A stretch of 64,000 nucleotides of DNA from CAVOAK01 sp965217615 (GTDB lineage: Bacteria; Pseudomonadota; Alphaproteobacteria; UBA8366; CAVOAK01). Positions 1 to 8,600 of the stretch are shown one piece after another. A program made the position numbers and the translations under genes. Under the pieces are notes generated by a model. The model made no database searches. It saw nothing but the letters and a program-made list of their open reading frames with translations, and was not told where the DNA came from. Position 1 is the first letter of the stretch. Each line of letters begins with the position of its first letter. The stretch is taken from the NCBI GenBank assembly GCA_965217615.1, contig CBDCIT010000033.1, positions 27,444-91,443 on the forward strand. The letters run 5' to 3'.

Positions 1-63
1 AACGGCGACCGAAATCGGCAGTAAGACGGATGCCGACAGTACTCGCAGATACAGTTCACTCAC
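1..63 (-). CDS. cdsA: phosphatidate cytidylyltransferase, N-terminal fragment cut by window edge
   Basis: Only the first 21 codons are in the window. A GTG start at 61-63 follows the uppS stop codon by one base and opens a hydrophobic stretch (VSELYLRVLSASVLLPISVA) typical of the first membrane segment of CDP-diglyceride synthase. The family makes CDP-diacylglycerol from CTP and phosphatidate in the inner membrane. The assignment rests mainly on the conserved order frr-uppS-cdsA; the catalytic C-terminal signature lies outside the window. Confidence 0.75.
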   Translation of the reverse strand, partial: MSELYLRVLSASVLLPISVAV

Positions 64-64
64 G

Positions 65-805
65 TCAGGCCGAGCTGACCGTTGCGCCATATCGTCGATC
101 GCGGCGGTGAAATTCGGAAATTGCCGCGGCCAAGTCGTGATAGTCGAAATCGGGCCACCACGTATCGGTGAAAACAAGCTCGGTGTAGGCGAGCTGCCAC
201 AGCAAAAAATTGCTTATTCGCTGCTCGCCACTCGTCCGGATGAGCAGATCCGGATCGGGTATGTCATGGGTCGCGAGATTGCGCGCGAGGGCTATTTCAT
301 CGATCGAGTCTGGCGATATGAGCCCGCAAACTGCGTCCCGCGCGAGCGCTCGTGCCGCAGCGGTGATTTCCTGACGCCCGCCGTAGCTCAGCGCAAGAAT
401 GAGCGTCATCCGCGAATTTTCCGCCGTCGCTTCCTCGGCGTTCTCGATGAGCCGAATAATGTCATCTGAAAATCGCGAGCGATCGCCGATCATCCTAAAG
501 CGAACGCCGTTCTTGTGGAGTTCGGCCGTCTCCGCACGCAGATAAAGTTTCAACAAGACCAGCAGATCGCCGATTTCCTCTTCAGGGCGCTTCCAGTTCT
601 CCGAAGAGAAGCCGAACAAAGTGAGGTAGGATATGCCCAATTCGCAGGCCGCACGTACCGTGCGGCGCACTGCGTCCGCGCCACGGCGATGACCAGCGGT
701 GCGCGGCAGCCGTTTTGCCTGGGCCCAACGTCCGTTGCCATCCATGATGATGGCAATATGCTGAGGAACTTCAGGTTCCTCCGTTCTAACAGAAAGCGCT
801 TCCAA
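65..805 (-). CDS. uppS: undecaprenyl diphosphate synthase (cis-prenyltransferase)
   Basis: The 246-residue protein has the cis-prenyltransferase signatures in order: IIMDGNGRWA at residues 19-28 with the catalytic Asp22, TLFGFSSENWKRP near 62-74, and the C-terminal RTSGEQRISNFLLWQ block near 193. It condenses isopentenyl diphosphate onto farnesyl diphosphate to make the C55 lipid carrier for peptidoglycan and LPS. The start is a TTG at 803-805, only 4 bases after the frr stop, so the two are probably translationally coupled. The length is normal for the family. Confidence 0.96.
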   Translation of the reverse strand: MEALSVRTEEPEVPQHIAIIMDGNGRWAQAKRLPRTAGHRRGADAVRRTVRAACELGISYLTLFGFSSENWKRPEEEIGDLLVLLKLYLRAETAELHKNGVRFRMIGDRSRFSDDIIRLIENAEEATAENSRMTLILALSYGGRQEITAAARALARDAVCGLISPDSIDEIALARNLATHDIPDPDLLIRTSGEQRISNFLLWQLAYTELVFTDTWWPDFDYHDLAAAISEFHRRDRRYGATVSSA

Positions 806-809
806 TTCT

Positions 810-1367
810 TCAGACCTGCATGATGTCCTGTTCTTTACTGACCAGGGCCGCGTCGATCTTGGCTGTGTGGTCGTCGGTCAATTCTTGGATATCGGCGGAA
901 TGGGCGCGATGCTCGTCTTCCGATATTTCGCCCTTCTTTTCCAAATCCTTAAGGCGGTCCATGCCATCCCGGCGCACGTTTCGTACTGCAACACGTGCCT
1001 GTTCCGCGTATTTCGCTGCAATCTTCGACAATTCCGCTCGCCGCTCTTCGTTCAAATCGGGGATCGGCAGTCGAAGCAGATTTCCTTCGATCTGGGGGTT
1101 CAGGCCGAGATCGGCCTGGCGTATTGCCTTCTCGACCGACTGAACCAACGAATTGTCCCAAACTTGAACCGTCAGCAGCCGGGAATCCGGCACGTTAATC
1201 GCCGCGACTTGGTTTAGCGGCATTTGAGAACCGTATGCGTCTACCATCACCGGCTCAAGAAGGCTCGGTGAGGCGCGGCCTGTCCGCAGCCCGTTGAACT
1301 CTTTCTGCAAAGCCGTTAACGCTCCATCCATCCGCCGATTGATATCGGACAGGTCCACGTCAGCCAT
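810..1367 (-). CDS. frr: ribosome recycling factor
   Basis: A full-length 185-residue ribosome recycling factor. It carries the conserved FNGLRTGRAS segment (about residues 24-33) and the C-terminal helical region with LPIPDLNEERR and the Arg-rich VRNVRRDGMD. With EF-G it splits post-termination ribosomes. The ATG at 1365-1367 has an AAAGGGCAG ribosome binding site. It lies 12 bases downstream of pyrH in the rpsB-tsf-pyrH-frr-uppS-cdsA cluster. Confidence 0.97.
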   Translation of the reverse strand: MADVDLSDINRRMDGALTALQKEFNGLRTGRASPSLLEPVMVDAYGSQMPLNQVAAINVPDSRLLTVQVWDNSLVQSVEKAIRQADLGLNPQIEGNLLRLPIPDLNEERRAELSKIAAKYAEQARVAVRNVRRDGMDRLKDLEKKGEISEDEHRAHSADIQELTDDHTAKIDAALVSKEQDIMQV

Positions 1368-1379
1368 GTATCTGCCCTT

Positions 1380-2102
1380 TCATGTGATCAGGGTATAGCG
1401 GCCCTCACCTTGAATGGCCGCGGCGAAGGCACCGGTATTGTGTATCGAAAACACCAGGATAGGAATTTCATTTTCGCGTGCAAGTGAAATTGCAGATGCA
1501 TCCATCACTTGAAGATCCCGTGATAAGACCTCTAAATAAGTCAGTTTTTCGAAACGCTCCGCGGCCGGGTCGGTAACCGGATCTGCGCTGTAGACGCCAT
1601 CGACTTTGGTTCCCTTAAGCAGCAGGTCACAGCCCATTTCGGACGCTCTGAGAGCAGCTGCGGTGTCGGTCGTAAAAAACGGATTGCCGCTGCCTGCAGC
1701 AAATATAACGACTCGGCCTTTTTCCATGTGTCGAATCGCACGGCGGCGGATGTAGGGCTCACAGATCGTTGTCATGGGAATGGCGGAGAGCACCCGTGTG
1801 TCGACGTCGATTTGCTCGAGTGCGTTCTGCATTGCAAGGGAATTCATGACTGTTGCAAGCATCCCCATATAGTCTGCGCTTGCCCGTCCGATACCGTCCG
1901 CAGCACCAGATATTCCACGAAATATGTTACCCCCGCCGATGACAAGGCAGATCTGTACACCAAGCGCGTTGACCGCCTTAACCTCGGCCGCAACTCGCTT
2001 TACGGTTTCGGGATCTAGACCGTATTCGCGCGCGCCCATAAGGGCTTCGCCGGATATCTTGAGCAGGACACGGCGGAATTTCACTTGAGTGGGCGCCTGC
2101 AT
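1380..2102 (-). CDS. pyrH: UMP kinase
   Basis: A 240-residue bacterial UMP kinase of the amino-acid-kinase fold, which phosphorylates UMP to UDP with ATP. The sequence shows the N-terminal KISGEALMG block, the glycine-rich CLVIGGGNIFRG loop and the DYMGMLATVMNSLAMQ segment characteristic of bacterial PyrH. The ATG at 2100-2102 is preceded by a good AAGGAAGAG binding site. It sits between tsf (39-base gap) and frr (12-base gap). Confidence 0.97.
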   Translation of the reverse strand: MQAPTQVKFRRVLLKISGEALMGAREYGLDPETVKRVAAEVKAVNALGVQICLVIGGGNIFRGISGAADGIGRASADYMGMLATVMNSLAMQNALEQIDVDTRVLSAIPMTTICEPYIRRRAIRHMEKGRVVIFAAGSGNPFFTTDTAAALRASEMGCDLLLKGTKVDGVYSADPVTDPAAERFEKLTYLEVLSRDLQVMDASAISLARENEIPILVFSIHNTGAFAAAIQGEGRYTLIT

Positions 2103-2141
2103 GCTCTTCCTTTGTTGCCCGCCGCACCTGAAAACGCAGCC

Positions 2142-3068
2142 TTAGTGTTTGAGCGTCGCCGCTACATCAGCCGCGAAATCAGATTCCTCCCTCTCGATAC
2201 CCTCGCCAAGCGCATATCGAACGAAACTCGAAATCCGGACCGGTGCGCCTAGGTCTTCTTCGGCGCCTTCAATAACCGTAGCAATCTTTGTTTGATTGTC
2301 GATTACGAAGGTTTGCTCGAGAAGCACGAGCTCCTCATAGTACTTACGTAACCGGCCTTCGACCATCTTTTCTATGACGTCGTCGGGGCGACCTGATGCA
2401 CGAGCCTGATCGCCGAGTACTTGGCGTTCCCGGTCCAAGGCAGCCGGATCCACATCGTCAACCCCGAGCCATTCAGGACGAGCCGCCGCAATATGCATGG
2501 CGATCTGTTTGCCGAGCGACAGCAACTTTTCCGCATCGCCGCTCGACTCCATCGCTACCAGTACGCCAATCCTGCCGAGGCCAGGCGCCGCGGCACCATG
2601 GATGTATGAGGCAATGACACCCTCATCGACCGAACACGATGTGCAGCGGCGTAACGCAAGGTTTTCGCCAATCGTTGCAATATTGTAGGTCACTTCTTCG
2701 GCAACCGTGCGATCGGTGCCGGGAAATGCTGCTGCCTGAAGCGCATTCATATCGCCGTTATGGTGCAGCGCCAGTGTGCCGACAGCGTCAACAAATGCTT
2801 GAAACCCCTCGTTTCGGGCAACGAAATCCGTTTCGGCGTTGACCTCAACGATGGCGCCCGTGTTCTTATCCACGCAAACGCCGACGAGCCCCTCCGCTGC
2901 GATCCGACCGGCTTTGTTGGCCGCGGCAGACAGTCCATTCTTACGGAGCCAATCGACAGCCTGTTCAATGTCGGCGGCGGTCTCGCTGAGGGCGCGCTTA
3001 CAATCCATCATGCCGGCGCCAGTCTTATCGCGAAGTTCCTTTACGAGTGCGGCTGAAATTTGAACCAT
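2142..3068 (-). CDS. tsf: translation elongation factor Ts
   Basis: A 308-residue EF-Ts, the nucleotide exchange factor for EF-Tu. The N-terminal UBA-like domain includes TGAGMMDCKRAL (about residues 16-27), followed by the conserved NAETDFVARNEGF block near 78-90 and two core subdomains. The ATG is preceded by AAAGGAAAAATT. It is separated from rpsB by 94 bases, the usual arrangement. Confidence 0.97.
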   Translation of the reverse strand: MVQISAALVKELRDKTGAGMMDCKRALSETAADIEQAVDWLRKNGLSAAANKAGRIAAEGLVGVCVDKNTGAIVEVNAETDFVARNEGFQAFVDAVGTLALHHNGDMNALQAAAFPGTDRTVAEEVTYNIATIGENLALRRCTSCSVDEGVIASYIHGAAAPGLGRIGVLVAMESSGDAEKLLSLGKQIAMHIAAARPEWLGVDDVDPAALDRERQVLGDQARASGRPDDVIEKMVEGRLRKYYEELVLLEQTFVIDNQTKIATVIEGAEEDLGAPVRISSFVRYALGEGIEREESDFAADVAATLKH

Positions 3069-3162
3069 AATTTTTCCTTTATGCGCATCGTCCGCGTCGG
3101 CTTGCCCGCAGTGGCCTGTGACCGCCGTTCAGGGGTCTTGTGGACCGAAATATTCACGGGTT

Positions 3163-4140
3163 TTATGCGTTCTTGGCGGGCTCTTTGGCTGCGTCTACTT
3201 CCGCAACTTCTGCAGTATTCTCCGGGCTTTCGGTCGATTGCGCTGGCGGCCCTGTTTCGATTTCAGTCTCAGCGGGTTCTTTTGACGGTAGCTGCGAATC
3301 ATTGCCTTCCTCCGCAGCTCCTGTTTGCTCTGTGCTTACCTCGACCTTTGGCATTTCGGCCGCTTCTCCATTGCCGGCCACGCCCTTATCCGAGGGCAGA
3401 GATTCGCTCAATCCCTCTTCGGACTCACCCGCGTCCGGGCTAGTTGCCATTAGTTCGGCTTGCAATCCGTCGAGTACGGCGCCGCTAATCAGATCGCAGT
3501 AGAGACCGATCGCGCGCATCGCATCGTCGTTGCCTGGAATTGGATAAGTCACCATATGCGGGTCGGAGTTGCTGTCGATTACGGCAACGATCGGAATCTT
3601 AAGCTTATGGGCTTCCTTGACGGCGATCATCTCCTTGTTTGTGTCGACCACAAATAGGATATCTGGAAGATCGCCCATTTCCTTAATTCCGCCGAGCGCG
3701 CGTTCCAGTTTGTCGCGCTCTCGCGTCAGCTGCAGGAGCTCCTTCTTGGTCAAGCCCACGTTATCTTCCGCGAGTTGAGCATCGAGATCGCGCAGCCGCC
3801 GGATCGAATTCGAAATTGTCTTCCAATTGGTCAGCGTGCCGCCGAGCCAGCGGTGGTTGACGAAATACTGGCCACATCGTCGCGCGGCATCGGCAACGAC
3901 GTCGGTGGCTTGTCGTTTCGTACCAACAAAGAGAATTCGTCCGCCCGCGGCTGCCACTGTTCGCACGGCCTCGACGGCACTTTGCAGCATCGGTACCGTC
4001 TGCTCGAGGTCGATGATGTGAATGCCGCTGCGCGCTCCGAAGATATAAGGCTCCATCTTCGGATTCCAGCGACGCGTAGTGTGACCGAAATGTACGCCGG
4101 CCTCCAATAGCTGGCGCATCGTAAACGTTGGCATTGTCAC
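3163..4140 (-). CDS. rpsB: 30S ribosomal protein S2 with long acidic C-terminal tail
   Basis: Residues 1-230 are a standard S2 core (MRQLLEAGVHFGH near the N-terminus, RWLGGTLTNWKTI near 98, MVTYPIPGNDDAMRAI near 196). The last 95 residues or so are a low-complexity extension rich in Glu, Ser, Pro and Ala with no recognisable fold. I chose the GTG at 4138-4140: AAGGA lies 8 bases upstream of it, and its N-terminus aligns residue for residue with the usual alphaproteobacterial S2 start. The ATG two codons later is the alternative. It heads the rpsB-tsf-pyrH-frr-uppS-cdsA run. Confidence 0.95.
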   Translation of the reverse strand: MTMPTFTMRQLLEAGVHFGHTTRRWNPKMEPYIFGARSGIHIIDLEQTVPMLQSAVEAVRTVAAAGGRILFVGTKRQATDVVADAARRCGQYFVNHRWLGGTLTNWKTISNSIRRLRDLDAQLAEDNVGLTKKELLQLTRERDKLERALGGIKEMGDLPDILFVVDTNKEMIAVKEAHKLKIPIVAVIDSNSDPHMVTYPIPGNDDAMRAIGLYCDLISGAVLDGLQAELMATSPDAGESEEGLSESLPSDKGVAGNGEAAEMPKVEVSTEQTGAAEEGNDSQLPSKEPAETEIETGPPAQSTESPENTAEVAEVDAAKEPAKNA

Positions 4141-4264
4141 AAGATTGATCCTTTTCCGGTTATGCCGCCGCGGGAATGGCCGACACTGCCGGCACCGGAG
4201 CGACCGCCGTCCATTATCGGAACCGGCGTGCGCTTAACCCGCGTGAGAAGTTTAGTCGCGCGGC

Positions 4265-4293
4265 GATATACCGTCTGGGCTCGCAATTGGCAA
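4265..4293 (-). promoter_or_regulatory. probable sigma-70 promoter of the rpsB operon
   Basis: On the minus strand a TTGCCA hexamer (4288-4293) is separated by exactly 17 bases from TATATC (4265-4270). A start near 4258 would give a leader of about 118 nt before rpsB. That length would allow an S2-type autoregulatory leader, which is known in proteobacteria, but I did not fold it. The promoter reading rests on the two hexamers and their spacing only. Confidence 0.5.
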
Positions 4294-4321
4294 GCCTGTC
4301 CAAACTCTCAGTCAGCGAAAT

Positions 4322-7300
4322 CTAAACTTCGTGGATATCGCGAATGCCTGGGATGGCCTTGATCGCCGACCGGATCGCCGGAGAGATGGCATAGGTTCCC
4401 GGAACGCTCATTTCGACCTCTTGCACATCAATATCCAAGATTAGATACAGGCGCCCCCTGCCCTCCTTACCGTGCCGGGCAATCACGCTTGCCAGACGCT
4501 GGATTGCGTCCTCGGTCTCCAGGAATATCTTGAGTCTTGCTGTCGCCTGCAATGCGGCTTCTTCGAGTAACTCAATCTTCTGTGCGGTCAAACGGATGAT
4601 ATCTTGTCGCGTCTGCACGTCCGCCGTGATGAGAAGTGGGCTGTTCGATTCCAGCAGTTCGCCATTGCTTGCCAACACTTCCGAGAATGCGGTTACCTCA
4701 TAGCTACCCGACGCATCCGATAGCTGCACAAAGGCCATTCGGCTGCCGCGAGACGACATTGTGAAGCGGCGTCCCAAAACAACGCCGGCGGTCTTAATGC
4801 GGCCGTCGGGTGTTCGACCGTTCTGGATATCCAACCAGGAAACTACGCCTAGACGTTCGCACGCCTGTGCATAGGACTCTATCGGATGGGATGATAGGTA
4901 AAATCCGATCGCCTCAAACTCCTGCTGCAGTCTCTTTTCCGCAGGCCAATCGTCGGCGTCAGGCAGCGCCATTTGTGACACGGCGGCAATCTCACCTCCG
5001 AAAAGACTAACTTGCGAGGACTCTCGATCATTTTGCGCCAAGCTTGCGTGGCGGATCAGGATTTCCACCGCTTCGAAGACTTGTCCCCGATTGTCGCAGA
5101 GCGAATCGAATGCGCCGGCGCGCGCCAGGGATTCGAGTTGGCGTTTGTTAACCATGCGCGCGTCAACGCGTTCGGCAAATTCAAACAGATCGGTGAATTG
5201 TCCGTTCTTCTCGCGTTCTGCAACGACGCACTTCATTGCTGCGGCGCCGACATTCTTAAGGGCCGCTAACGCATATCGGATAGCTGGTTCGCCGGTGTCC
5301 GTTCGCTCGACCGTGAAGGCGGCATCCGAGCGATTTATGTTAGGCGGCAACAAGCGAATATTCAGTCTCTCCAGATCGCTCCTAAAGGTATTTATTTTGT
5401 CGGTATTCCCGAGTTCGTAGGACATCGAAGCGGCCATAAACTCGACTGTGTGATTGGCCTTGAGATACGCCGTTTGGTAGGCCACGAGTGCATATGCGGC
5501 AGCGTGAGCCTTGTTAAACCCGTAGCCGGCGAATTTCGCGACCTGATCGAATATGCGGCCCGCGACAGCGTCCTCGACTCCTCGGGCCACCGCCCCCTCC
5601 ACGAAGGCTTGATTCTGGGCATCCATCTCCTTCTTGATCTTCTTACCCATCGCCCGCCGCAAGAGGTCGGCTCTGCCAAGCGTAAACCCCGAAAGCGCCT
5701 GGGCAATCTGCAGGACCTGTTCCTGGTAGATCATAATGCCGAAGGTTTCCTTCAGGATGCCTTCGATCGAGGGATGCAGATAGTCGGGTTGTTCGCGACC
5801 GTGCTTGCGATTTATGTAGCTTGGAATGTTGTCCATCGGGCCGGGACGATAGAGCGCGACAACCGCGATGATGTCCTCGAAACGGTCGGGGCGCAGTTTG
5901 CGCAGGACGTCGCGCATCCCCGAACTTTCCATCTGAAACACGCCGGGCGTCTCCGCCTCACACAACAATTGGAAGGTCGGCGCATCGTCGAGTGGTAATT
6001 TCGACAAGTCGATCTCGATACCGCGCTCGACAAGCATGTCGAGGGTACGACGCAGGACCGTCAGCGTCTTCAGGCCTAAGAAATCAAACTTCACGAGACC
6101 CGCCAACTCGACGTATTTCATGCTGAATTGCGTGACTGGCATGTCCGAGCGCGGATCACGATAGAGCGGGATGAGCTGGTCAAGCGGTCGATCGCCTATG
6201 ACGACGCCGGCGGCATGCGTCGATGCGTGTCGGTACAAGCCCTCAAGATGCAGCGCTGTATCAATCAAACGCGCGATCGTTTCGTCTTCGGCGCGCATCG
6301 ACTGAAGCGCCGGCTCGTCATCGATAGCCTGCTGAAGACTGACCGGATTGGCAGGATTATTCGGCACCAGCTTACAGATACGGTCGACCTGGTTGTACGG
6401 GATTTCCAGTACTCTCCCAACATCGCGGAGCACGGCCCGCGCCTGGAGTTTGCCGAAGGTTATGATTTGCGCAACGCGGTCTTCGCCGTACTCGCGTTGC
6501 ACGTAACGAATGACCTCATCGCGCCGCGCCATGCAGAAATCGAGGTCGAAATCCGGCAACGTAATGCGCTCGGGGTTGAGGAACCGCTCAAACACTAGTC
6601 CCCATCGCAGCGGGTCGAGATCGGTAATCGTGAGGGCCCACGAAACGACCGAACCCGCACCCGACCCACGGCCCGGTCCAACTGGAATGCCGGCGTCGAA
6701 TGCCCACTGAATAATGTCGGCGACGATCAAGAAGTATCCGGCAAATCCTGTTTCCGCGATAACATCGAGCTCGCTTTTCAGGCACTCGCGATATGGCGTC
6801 GCGGCGCGCGCGCATGCTTGTTCGTCCATCGTTGCTGTAAAGACGTGGGCTTGCAGCCTCTTTTCCAGACCGGACTCCGCCAATTCCCGCAATACGTCCG
6901 TTTCGATACGGCCGTGGAGCTTTGGAAAGACCGGAAGAATAGGTTCGCGCGTCTCGGCCATGAACGAGCAGCGTTGCGCAACAACGATGGTATTGCTGAT
7001 TGCCTCCGGGAGGTCCGCAAACAACTCGCCCATTTCTTTGGCGGACTTGAACCGGTGTTCAGGCGTCAGTCGGCGGCGGTTTCGCTGCGAAACGTAGGCG
7101 CCCTGCGAGATACAGAGCAATGCGTCTTGGGCCTCAAACATCTCAACGTCGCTGAAGAATGCCTCGTTTGTAGCTACCAGTGGCAAATTGTAGCGGTAGG
7201 CCAGATCGATCAAATCCGTCTCAATCTGTGCTTCCTCAGGCATTCCGTGCCGCATCACCTCGACATAAAGCCGGTCGCCGAACAATTCGCCCAGGCGGCT

Positions 7301-7783
7301 AAGCATCGCTTCTGCACCCGGCACGTGTCCTTCGCGCAGCAAACGCCCTACGGCGCCCTGCGGGCCACCGGTGAGTGCAATCAATCCCGCGTTCAGGTCT
7401 TTGAGATCGGTGAGCGATATTTGTGCGGGCTCGCCGCTATCGGTCGCCAAATAGGAAGTGCTGACGAGCTTCAAAAGATTCGCATAGCCTTCAGAATTCT
7501 GAACAAGGAGGACAAGTTGGTCGGGTGCCGGCGGCGTCACGTTTGAGGATTGATCCTGTTCGCGACGCATACCGATCTGACAACCGACAATTGGCTGAAC
7601 GCCTGCGGCAGCCAGGGTGATTGAAAATTCCAACGCGCCGAAGAGGTTTCCGGTATCGGTAATCGCAACCGCCGGCATGCGCTGCGCAGCACAGAGCGCA
7701 GCAAGGGCATCGAGCTTTATGGCACCTTCAGAGAGCGAGTAGGCGGTGTGAACCCGCAGATGAACGAAATCCGCGTGCGGCAT
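4322..7783 (-). CDS. dnaE: DNA polymerase III subunit alpha
   Basis: The 1153-residue replicative polymerase has an N-terminal PHP domain (FVHLRVHTAYSLSEG, residues 6-20), a C-family catalytic palm with GRGSGAGS at 371-378 and the acidic PDFDLDF at 410-416 carrying two catalytic aspartates, and a C-terminal OB-fold/tau-binding region (GVVLGRRFTMSSRGSRMAF). The length matches alphaproteobacterial DnaE1. The ATG at 7781-7783 opens the gene 103 bases downstream of lolD. It is transcribed toward rpsB but separated from it by 181 bases that hold the rpsB promoter. Confidence 0.97.
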   Translation of the reverse strand: MPHADFVHLRVHTAYSLSEGAIKLDALAALCAAQRMPAVAITDTGNLFGALEFSITLAAAGVQPIVGCQIGMRREQDQSSNVTPPAPDQLVLLVQNSEGYANLLKLVSTSYLATDSGEPAQISLTDLKDLNAGLIALTGGPQGAVGRLLREGHVPGAEAMLSRLGELFGDRLYVEVMRHGMPEEAQIETDLIDLAYRYNLPLVATNEAFFSDVEMFEAQDALLCISQGAYVSQRNRRRLTPEHRFKSAKEMGELFADLPEAISNTIVVAQRCSFMAETREPILPVFPKLHGRIETDVLRELAESGLEKRLQAHVFTATMDEQACARAATPYRECLKSELDVIAETGFAGYFLIVADIIQWAFDAGIPVGPGRGSGAGSVVSWALTITDLDPLRWGLVFERFLNPERITLPDFDLDFCMARRDEVIRYVQREYGEDRVAQIITFGKLQARAVLRDVGRVLEIPYNQVDRICKLVPNNPANPVSLQQAIDDEPALQSMRAEDETIARLIDTALHLEGLYRHASTHAAGVVIGDRPLDQLIPLYRDPRSDMPVTQFSMKYVELAGLVKFDFLGLKTLTVLRRTLDMLVERGIEIDLSKLPLDDAPTFQLLCEAETPGVFQMESSGMRDVLRKLRPDRFEDIIAVVALYRPGPMDNIPSYINRKHGREQPDYLHPSIEGILKETFGIMIYQEQVLQIAQALSGFTLGRADLLRRAMGKKIKKEMDAQNQAFVEGAVARGVEDAVAGRIFDQVAKFAGYGFNKAHAAAYALVAYQTAYLKANHTVEFMAASMSYELGNTDKINTFRSDLERLNIRLLPPNINRSDAAFTVERTDTGEPAIRYALAALKNVGAAAMKCVVAEREKNGQFTDLFEFAERVDARMVNKRQLESLARAGAFDSLCDNRGQVFEAVEILIRHASLAQNDRESSQVSLFGGEIAAVSQMALPDADDWPAEKRLQQEFEAIGFYLSSHPIESYAQACERLGVVSWLDIQNGRTPDGRIKTAGVVLGRRFTMSSRGSRMAFVQLSDASGSYEVTAFSEVLASNGELLESNSPLLITADVQTRQDIIRLTAQKIELLEEAALQATARLKIFLETEDAIQRLASVIARHGKEGRGRLYLILDIDVQEVEMSVPGTYAISPAIRSAIKAIPGIRDIHEV

Positions 7784-7886
7784 CTGCTAAATTCGCACGT
7801 TGGACCACCGCTTGTCAGCCAGAACGGTTCGGCAACATCTAGTATTTGAGAAGTAATCCTATACTGGATGCAGCCGTAAGCGAGGT

Positions 7887-8600
7887 CTAGCGAGCGGCGG
7901 ATTTAGCCGAACCTGTCGGCTCGCCGACGATCGCGCCGTCCTTCAGGGCGACAACACGGTCCACCCGTTTCGTCAGTTCCAGATTGTGGGTGGCGATCAG
8001 GGCCGCAAGGTTCGTCTTCTTGACGAGTTCGACCAAGACATCGAAGACCTCATCCGCTGTGTGCTGGTCGAGGTTTCCGGTCGGTTCGTCGGCCAACAGT
8101 ATTTGCGGCCTATTGGCGAGCGCTCTGGCGATCGCGATGCGCTGTTGCTCACCGCCGGATAAGCGGGCCGGTCGGTGGTTTGCGCGCTCCTGCAGTCCAA
8201 CGGCGGTCAGCAACTTGTGCGCCCAGGCGTCTGCGGTCGATCTGCTCGCGCCGGCAATGAGCTGTGGTAAAATAATGTTCTCGAGGGCGGAGAATTCCGG
8301 CAGAAGATGATGGAACTGGTAGACGAAACCGATCTGCTGGCGTCGGACCACCGTGCGCTGATCGTCGGACATCGTCGCGCATGACGTTCCGTGGACGACG
8401 ACATCACCTCCGTCGGGCCATTCTAGGAGCCCAGCAACATGCAGCAAGGTTGACTTGCCGGACCCCGAAGGACCCGTCAATGCGACCAATTCGCCAGGCC
8501 CGACGCTGAGTGAAGCACTCCGCAATACTTCAAGCCGCTCGCTACCCTGGGTATATGTCCGAACAACGCGTAGAAGAGCTAACGCTGCGGAATCACTCAT
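7887..8600 (-). CDS. lolD: lipoprotein-releasing system ATP-binding protein LolD
   Basis: A 237-residue ABC ATPase of the LolCDE/MacB class. It shows Walker A GPSGSGKST at about 43-51, the signature LSGGEQQRIAIARAL, and Walker B ILLADEPTGNLD. It energises extraction of lipoproteins from the inner membrane for transfer to LolA. The ATG at 8598-8600 overlaps the end of the permease gene by 8 bases; a longer in-frame opening to 8660 lies inside the permease and is not supported. It forms a coupled pair with the upstream LolC/E gene. Confidence 0.94.
   Translation of the reverse strand: MSDSAALALLRVVRTYTQGSERLEVLRSASLSVGPGELVALTGPSGSGKSTLLHVAGLLEWPDGGDVVVHGTSCATMSDDQRTVVRRQQIGFVYQFHHLLPEFSALENIILPQLIAGASRSTADAWAHKLLTAVGLQERANHRPARLSGGEQQRIAIARALANRPQILLADEPTGNLDQHTADEVFDVLVELVKKTNLAALIATHNLELTKRVDRVVALKDGAIVGEPTGSAKSAAR

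Noticed and set aside
6818..7546. 242-codon plus-strand open frame inside dnaE
   Set aside because: Shadow of the dnaE coding frame in GC-rich DNA; no start context or motif.
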